DNA from: Isotricha intestinalis
Lineage: Eukaryota > Ciliophora > Litostomatea > Vestibuliferida > Isotrichidae
Direction: 5' to 3'
DNA length: 29,928 bases
NCBI GenBank assembly: GCA_023807065.1
Contig: JAJJLU010003810.1
Span: 1 to 29,928, forward strand
In this document: piece after piece, positions 25,903-29,928 of the stretch
Layout of the letters: each line of letters opens with the position of its first letter
Position numbering within the stretch: the stretch's first letter is position 1
Notes under the pieces: model-generated
Told to the model about the DNA's origin: nothing
Database searches by the model: none
The model's input: the letters and a program-made list of their open reading frames with translations, nothing else
Program-made: the position numbers and the translations under genes

Positions 25903-28710
25903 ATGGAATTTAGAAAAATTTCAGATAAAAAAATAAAGAAATCAAAAGTTACAATTTCATGGGAAGGAAAAGAAGAAAAAATAAATATTATATGTAATTT
26001 CCCAGATTATAACAAAAAATTAACTTTAAAAAGAGAAAAAGTAAATAATAATAAAATAATTCATTCTATTGAAATTTACGTTCCTCCAGGAAAATATTTA
26101 TATCAATATGAAATAAATGGAAATATAAAAATTGATTATAAAAAACCAAATAATGGAGAATATAATATAATTTATATTTTTGATAATAATTCAATAGAAA
26201 ATAAAAGTAATAAATTTATAGATGATAATTCAATTATTCATAATACATCTTCAATATATTTTAAAGATGAAAAAAATGAAAAAACAATAAATGACTCTTT
26301 AAATTTAAGTGAAACAATAATTAATGTAGATGAATATTCAATTAATTCTTATGTTCATGGACAAATTTTTTCAAAGAAACTTTCAAATCTAATTGAGCAA
26401 TCTAAATATAGTAGTATTATTGCTAATTCAAAAAGTAGTAATTCTAATAATTTTAGTATTAAAGATGAAAATAATATTCAAACTTTAAATAAATTTAAAT
26501 TTGATAATTCTTCAATTAATGATAAATCTATTGAAAATATTTATATTAAAAATAAATGTATTATTGTTTTTCATTTAGGTGAAGATTATTTAGTTCCTAT
26601 TTATTTAATTGAAGATAAAAACAATGTTGTTAAATTAAAATATATTGACATTAATTCTGAAATTTTAGTTAAGAAAGAAGATATTGTTTATAAAAAAATT
26701 GATAATTTTTTTTCTTTTGGAAATTTGACTGAAATGAAAAATTTAAATGAATTTTCTATTTTAAAGAACATTCAATTTAGAATTAACACAAATAGACCTT
26801 TTATTTTTGCAAATAATTTTTTACTTTTATTTAATATTAAAGATAATTTTTATGAAAATAAAGAAAGAGATTTTTTCCTTTATGATTTTTATAATAATTA
26901 TGAAGAAAAAACTTTATTTATTATTAACGGTCAATCTCAATCTTTTATTCATAAAAAATTATTTCAAATAAATAATTATAATAATAAATTTATTGATATA
27001 TATTTTAAAATTATTGATAGAATTAAATTTCCTTTTTTATTCATTAAATTTAATCATATATATAATGTTGTTCCTTTATTTCAAAGTAATAATACAAAAA
27101 ATAATTTATATATAAATAGTTTTATTTTTGGACAAAAAGATTATTTAATCAATAATAAAATTAAATTTCATTTTTCTTTTTCAATGATTTCAAATTTAAT
27201 TGAAAATAAAAATTTGATTGAAATCATTAAAAATATATTTAAATATCATAAAGAAGAAAAATATATATTTTATTTAATATATCAATTCACATATAAAAGT
27301 TATAAATATGAATATATTTTCAAATTGTTTATATTATCATTAATTTTGAATTATAATCAATATATTCCTCAAAATAAAAATGAAAAATTATCCTCTGAAA
27401 ATTTTATTTTTTATTCAAATTTATTTATTATTTATTTATTTTCCCAAATTACTGAAATTTTAAATAATGAAATATTGAAAAATAAAAATAATGAACAAAT
27501 TTTTTTATCTTTTTTTAATTCATTTAAACAAGAAGAATCAGATGCATTTTTAAATAAAACGATTGGAAAAATTATATATTATTTTACAGAAGATAAAGAA
27601 AAGAATAATTTTCTTTCTCAATTTTATAGTAATTCTAATGAAGAAATTATCAAAAATTTTGAACAAAATTTAAAAAAAAATGAAGAAGAAATTATAATAA
27701 ATTTGATTAATGATTTAAAAATAAAAGAATTTCCTAAAAATATGAATTTAATAAATTTTTTTCAAAACAATTTTATAAATTCAAAAAAAAAAATTGAAAT
27801 GCTTGAAAAAGAAGAATATAAATATATTAGACAAATATATAATATAAATTTTAATAACTTTGACAATTTTATTAAAAAAGAAAAAAATATAGAATCTTTT
27901 TTTTATTTTTCTCAATTAATAGAATATATAAATATATATAAAAAACATAATAGTTATTTTAGAGAGATTTCAATATCAAAATTTTTTAAATTTTTTCTTC
28001 CAATTTTATGTGATATTGATGAAGTATTTAATCCTTTAAAAAATAAAATTTATATTTCAAAATTAAGAAATTATATTTATGATCTTCAAACTTATGAAAA
28101 AATAAATGAAGATTTTTTAATAACAAATGATTTTATTATGTTAAATTATAAAACTTATGAAATTTTAATGTTACTTTTATTTTCTTTATTAAATGAAAAA
28201 ATAAAAATAATTCAAAAATATTATCTGAAAAAATCAAAAAATATTATGTTACAAAAATTAAGAAAACAAATAATTATGATTCAAAAACTTTATAAACAAT
28301 ATTTATCGAAAATATATAATTCAAATTCAGATAAAGATAAAATAAATTTAATACTTAGGAAATATAAAGGAAATGATCCAATGTTAATTTTATTAATTAT
28401 TAAATCTCAGAATACAATTAATAATTTAAAAAAAGAATTAGAAAATAAATTTAATGAAAAAATGGAAAATAAAAATATTCAAAATTCATTATCATTATCT
28501 CCAAGAAATGTTTTTTCAGAAGGAAATTCAATAACACAAAATGAATTAATTGAATTAAAAACAAAAATCAATTTAATAAAAAATGAATATAAAAAATTAG
28601 TAAATTCAATTTCTTCATATGAAATAAAACTCAATAATTTGATAAAAATAATAAATTCAAATGAAGAAATAAAACAAATTTTATCTCAAAATGGAATAGA
28701 AATAAATTAA
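25903..28710 (+). CDS. CBM48-like domain fused to a degenerate myosin-like head
   Basis: A 935-aa intronless protein. Residues ~12-93 resemble a CBM48/AMPK-beta glycogen-binding domain: KVTISWEGK, a NFPDYNKKLTL loop, VPPGKYLYQYEINGN, and closing YNIIYIF. The aromatic sugar-stacking residues of AMPK-beta are not clearly kept. A Ser/Asn-rich linker follows (95-210). Residues ~218-262 look like a myosin N-terminal SH3-like barrel, then FGNLTEMKNLNEFSILKNIQ (272-291) matches the myosin head opening (D-L-T-x-L-x-x-L-x-E-x-x-x-L-x-N-L). The P-loop position reads GQSQSFIH (343-350) against GESGAGKT, so ATP binding should be lost. Before two IQ-like motifs (IIQKYYLKK at 769-777; MIQKLYKQYLSK at 792-803) lies a converter-like ITNDFIMLNYKTYEIL. 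The end is coiled coil. The head is ~500 aa, shorter than a normal motor. Confidence 0.6.
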   Translation: MEFRKISDKKIKKSKVTISWEGKEEKINIICNFPDYNKKLTLKREKVNNNKIIHSIEIYVPPGKYLYQYEINGNIKIDYKKPNNGEYNIIYIFDNNSIENKSNKFIDDNSIIHNTSSIYFKDEKNEKTINDSLNLSETIINVDEYSINSYVHGQIFSKKLSNLIEQSKYSSIIANSKSSNSNNFSIKDENNIQTLNKFKFDNSSINDKSIENIYIKNKCIIVFHLGEDYLVPIYLIEDKNNVVKLKYIDINSEILVKKEDIVYKKIDNFFSFGNLTEMKNLNEFSILKNIQFRINTNRPFIFANNFLLLFNIKDNFYENKERDFFLYDFYNNYEEKTLFIINGQSQSFIHKKLFQINNYNNKFIDIYFKIIDRIKFPFLFIKFNHIYNVVPLFQSNNTKNNLYINSFIFGQKDYLINNKIKFHFSFSMISNLIENKNLIEIIKNIFKYHKEEKYIFYLIYQFTYKSYKYEYIFKLFILSLILNYNQYIPQNKNEKLSSENFIFYSNLFIIYLFSQITEILNNEILKNKNNEQIFLSFFNSFKQEESDAFLNKTIGKIIYYFTEDKEKNNFLSQFYSNSNEEIIKNFEQNLKKNEEEIIINLINDLKIKEFPKNMNLINFFQNNFINSKKKIEMLEKEEYKYIRQIYNINFNNFDNFIKKEKNIESFFYFSQLIEYINIYKKHNSYFREISISKFFKFFLPILCDIDEVFNPLKNKIYISKLRNYIYDLQTYEKINEDFLITNDFIMLNYKTYEILMLLLFSLLNEKIKIIQKYYLKKSKNIMLQKLRKQIIMIQKLYKQYLSKIYNSNSDKDKINLILRKYKGNDPMLILLIIKSQNTINNLKKELENKFNEKMENKNIQNSLSLSPRNVFSEGNSITQNELIELKTKINLIKNEYKKLVNSISSYEIKLNNLIKIINSNEEIKQILSQNGIEIN

Positions 28711-28952
28711 ATATATAAATTTACACAATTGAATTCCATCAAACATAAATATTCTGATGAATAAAATATAAATTTCTTTTTTATTCAATCTCCATAATTT
28801 ATGTATTCATTTTATTTATAATATTCTCTTCTTTTATTATTTAAATCCATTTTCCAATCATTAAATTAAATAAAATAAATAAAAAAAAAAAATAAAAATT
28901 TAAAAAAAAAAATATAAGTAAAAATATCCAAAAAAAATATCATTCCAAAAAA
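28711..28952. other. Intergenic gap between myosin-like gene and TCTP
   Basis: These 242 bp hold the terminator of the upstream gene and the TCTP promoter. Long A runs occupy 28880-28952, immediately before the TCTP start. No gene is visible. Confidence 0.45.
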
Positions 28953-29492
28953 ATGTTAATATTCAGAGACTTCATAAAAAAAGATGAATTCATGTCAGAC
29001 ATATTTAAATACGAATTAACATACGACGATGTAATAATGAAAGTGCAGACACATTACACAAAGAAAGAGGAAGTAGGAAATATTGACATTGGAAGAGGAG
29101 ATGCTTTTGGTAAAGGAGAAGAAGACGATGGACCAGGAGGTGATGAGCCAGCAGAGAAAGTTATTGATGTTGTTTACAATTCTAATCTTCAACCTGTACA
29201 TATGAGTAAAAAAGAATTTATGGCTTATGTTAAAGAATATTTTAAAAAAATTGTAGCCTTTTTAGAAGAAAATGGAAAAAAAGATAGAATTGATACTTTT
29301 AAAAAAGGAGCCACTGATTTTATTAAATTTATTGTCCCTCATTATGATGAAATTGAACTCTATACTGGAGCTTCTCATAATGATGAAGATGATTTAGAAG
29401 GTGGAATCGTCATTCAGTATTGGGAAGATGAAAGTGCTGCTGCTCCTGTTCTCTATTTATTTAATGATGCACTTACAGAAGAAAAATGCTAA
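28953..29492 (+). CDS. TCTP: Translationally controlled tumour protein (TCTP) homologue
   Basis: A 179-aa TCTP, a small abundant conserved eukaryotic protein linked to growth, translation and calcium/GTPase interactions; the family is usually ~170 aa. Diagnostic features: the start MLIFRDFIKKDEFMSDIFKY (family M-x-I-Y/F-x-D-x-x-x-x-D-E-x-x-S-D), the mobile acidic Gly-rich loop at about 46-70, the helical hairpin (KKEFMAYVKEYFKKI onward), and the conserved C-terminal end with F-x-D-A/G-L-x-E-E-K-C. Codon use differs from neighbours: GAC, TAC, CAG, GCC and GTC occur more often, as expected for a strongly expressed gene. The leader is A-rich (CCAAAAAAATG). Confidence 0.95.
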   Translation: MLIFRDFIKKDEFMSDIFKYELTYDDVIMKVQTHYTKKEEVGNIDIGRGDAFGKGEEDDGPGGDEPAEKVIDVVYNSNLQPVHMSKKEFMAYVKEYFKKIVAFLEENGKKDRIDTFKKGATDFIKFIVPHYDEIELYTGASHNDEDDLEGGIVIQYWEDESAAAPVLYLFNDALTEEKC

Positions 29493-29855
29493 TGGGGTTT
29501 TTTTGGAAAAGTATATATTCAAGTTTTTTTTTGGAAAAATGGAAAAATTTTATTTTTTTTGAAATTAACGTTTTTTTTTTATTTTTTTTTGGTTAATTAA
29601 TATTTATTTATTCAAATTCTTATTATTTATTTTATTTATCTTAAAAAAATATATTAAATTAATTATTTATGAAATATTATAATTCTTAACCATCATTTAT
29701 TTTTTGTTTCACAAAGAAATCATCCTTTCTTAATTTATATAATACAAAATTTTATAATATTCTGTTTTGTCAAACAAAAAAAAATTTTAAAATTAATGAT
29801 TATTTCATTATTTTAAACAGTAATATAATAATAAATAAAAAGAATAATACCAGAA
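29493..29855. other. Intergenic region between TCTP and tRNA-iMet
   Basis: The TCTP 3' flank begins with long T runs (29507-29590), which probably include its transcription end. The remainder is A/T-rich with no open frame of note. Confidence 0.45.
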
Positions 29856-29927
29856 AGCGGGGTGGCGCAGTGGAAGCGTGCTGGGCCCATAACCCAGAGG
29901 ACGGTGGATCGAAACCACTCTCCGCTA
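29856..29927 (+). tRNA. Initiator tRNA-Met (CAT)
   Basis: A 72-nt cloverleaf with anticodon CAT at 29888-29890. The acceptor stem AGCGGGG (29856-29862) pairs with CTCCGCT (29920-29926, one G-T) and the discriminator is A. Eukaryotic initiator marks are all present: A1:T72 pair, three G:C pairs in the anticodon stem (29883-29885 with 29893-29895), C before the anticodon, and A54/A60 in the T loop (ATCGAAA, 29908-29914). Internal Pol III promoters are the A box TGGCGCAGTGG (29863-29873) and B box GGATCGAAACC (29906-29916). No intron and no encoded CCA. The downstream terminator is beyond the window. Confidence 0.97.
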
Positions 29928-29928
29928 A

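Noticed and set aside
1..29928. Ciliate stop reassignment (TAA/TAG as Gln or TGA as Trp)
   Set aside because: Long intact genes end in each of the three codons at positions matching family ends (for example TCTP EKC-TAA, F-box propeller-TGA), Gln is CAA and Trp is TGG.
1..29928. Organelle genome suggested by extreme A+T
   Set aside because: Gene content is nuclear (Rab, TCTP, ATG101, F-box/WD40), the initiator tRNA is of eukaryotic cytosolic type and there is a spliceosomal intron.

Overview
This is a nuclear window from a very AT-rich unicellular eukaryote (by eye well over 80% A+T). Evidence for this: a 72-nt eukaryotic initiator tRNA gene, a 40-nt GT...AG intron, and eukaryote-only families (Rab GTPase, ATG101, TCTP, PAQR receptor, F-box/WD40, RING-H2, a sperm-tail PG-rich repeat protein, myosin-like and kinase folds). 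TAA, TAG and TGA all end intact genes, so the code looks standard. Asn/Lys/Ile-rich proteins, near-absence of introns, very short intergenic gaps and probable ciliary proteins suggest a protist. A ciliate with standard code (for example a litostome) or another AT-rich anaerobic protist would fit, but the sequence does not settle this.

Layout. Positions 1-4634 are sparse and decayed. They hold a P-loop helicase-like relic (497-1349, +), a TLDc-domain gene split by one frameshift at an A7 tract (1361-2412, -), a tiny relic (2595-2768, +) and a relic ending in a GT8 glycosyltransferase start (3470-4245, +). From 4635 on, genes are intact and tightly packed: Rab GTPase (-), ATG101 (-), a 1020-aa coiled-coil/EF-like protein (+), a 620-aa protein of about 20-residue repeats (-), a 1061-aa EF-hand/zinc-ribbon protein (+), PAQR receptor (-), two convergent degenerate kinases (16270-17334 + and 17376-18410 -), a coiled-coil protein (-), a PG-rich repeat protein (-), F-box/WD40 (+), an intron-containing MFS-like transporter (+), a transmembrane RING-H2 protein (-), another relic (25179-25831, +), a CBM48/myosin-like protein (+), TCTP (+) and tRNA-iMet (+).

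How genes relate. There is no operon-like pathway here. Themes that recur are ubiquitin/autophagy (ATG101, F-box/WD40, RING-H2), membrane traffic and signalling (Rab, PAQR, kinases) and cytoskeleton/cilium (PG-rich repeat protein, the 1020-aa protein, myosin-like protein). Gaps between intact genes are often 40-190 bp, with divergent promoters as short as 58 and 66 bp.

The most unusual item is the 935-aa protein at 25903-28710. It appears to join an N-terminal CBM48/AMPK-beta-like domain to a shortened myosin-like head whose ATP-binding P-loop is gone, followed by IQ-like and coiled-coil segments. Next are the two convergent kinases that share loss of the DFG aspartate, the TLDc gene whose two halves meet at an in-phase A_AAA_AAG slippery heptamer, and within-gene switches from A-ending to T-ending codons.
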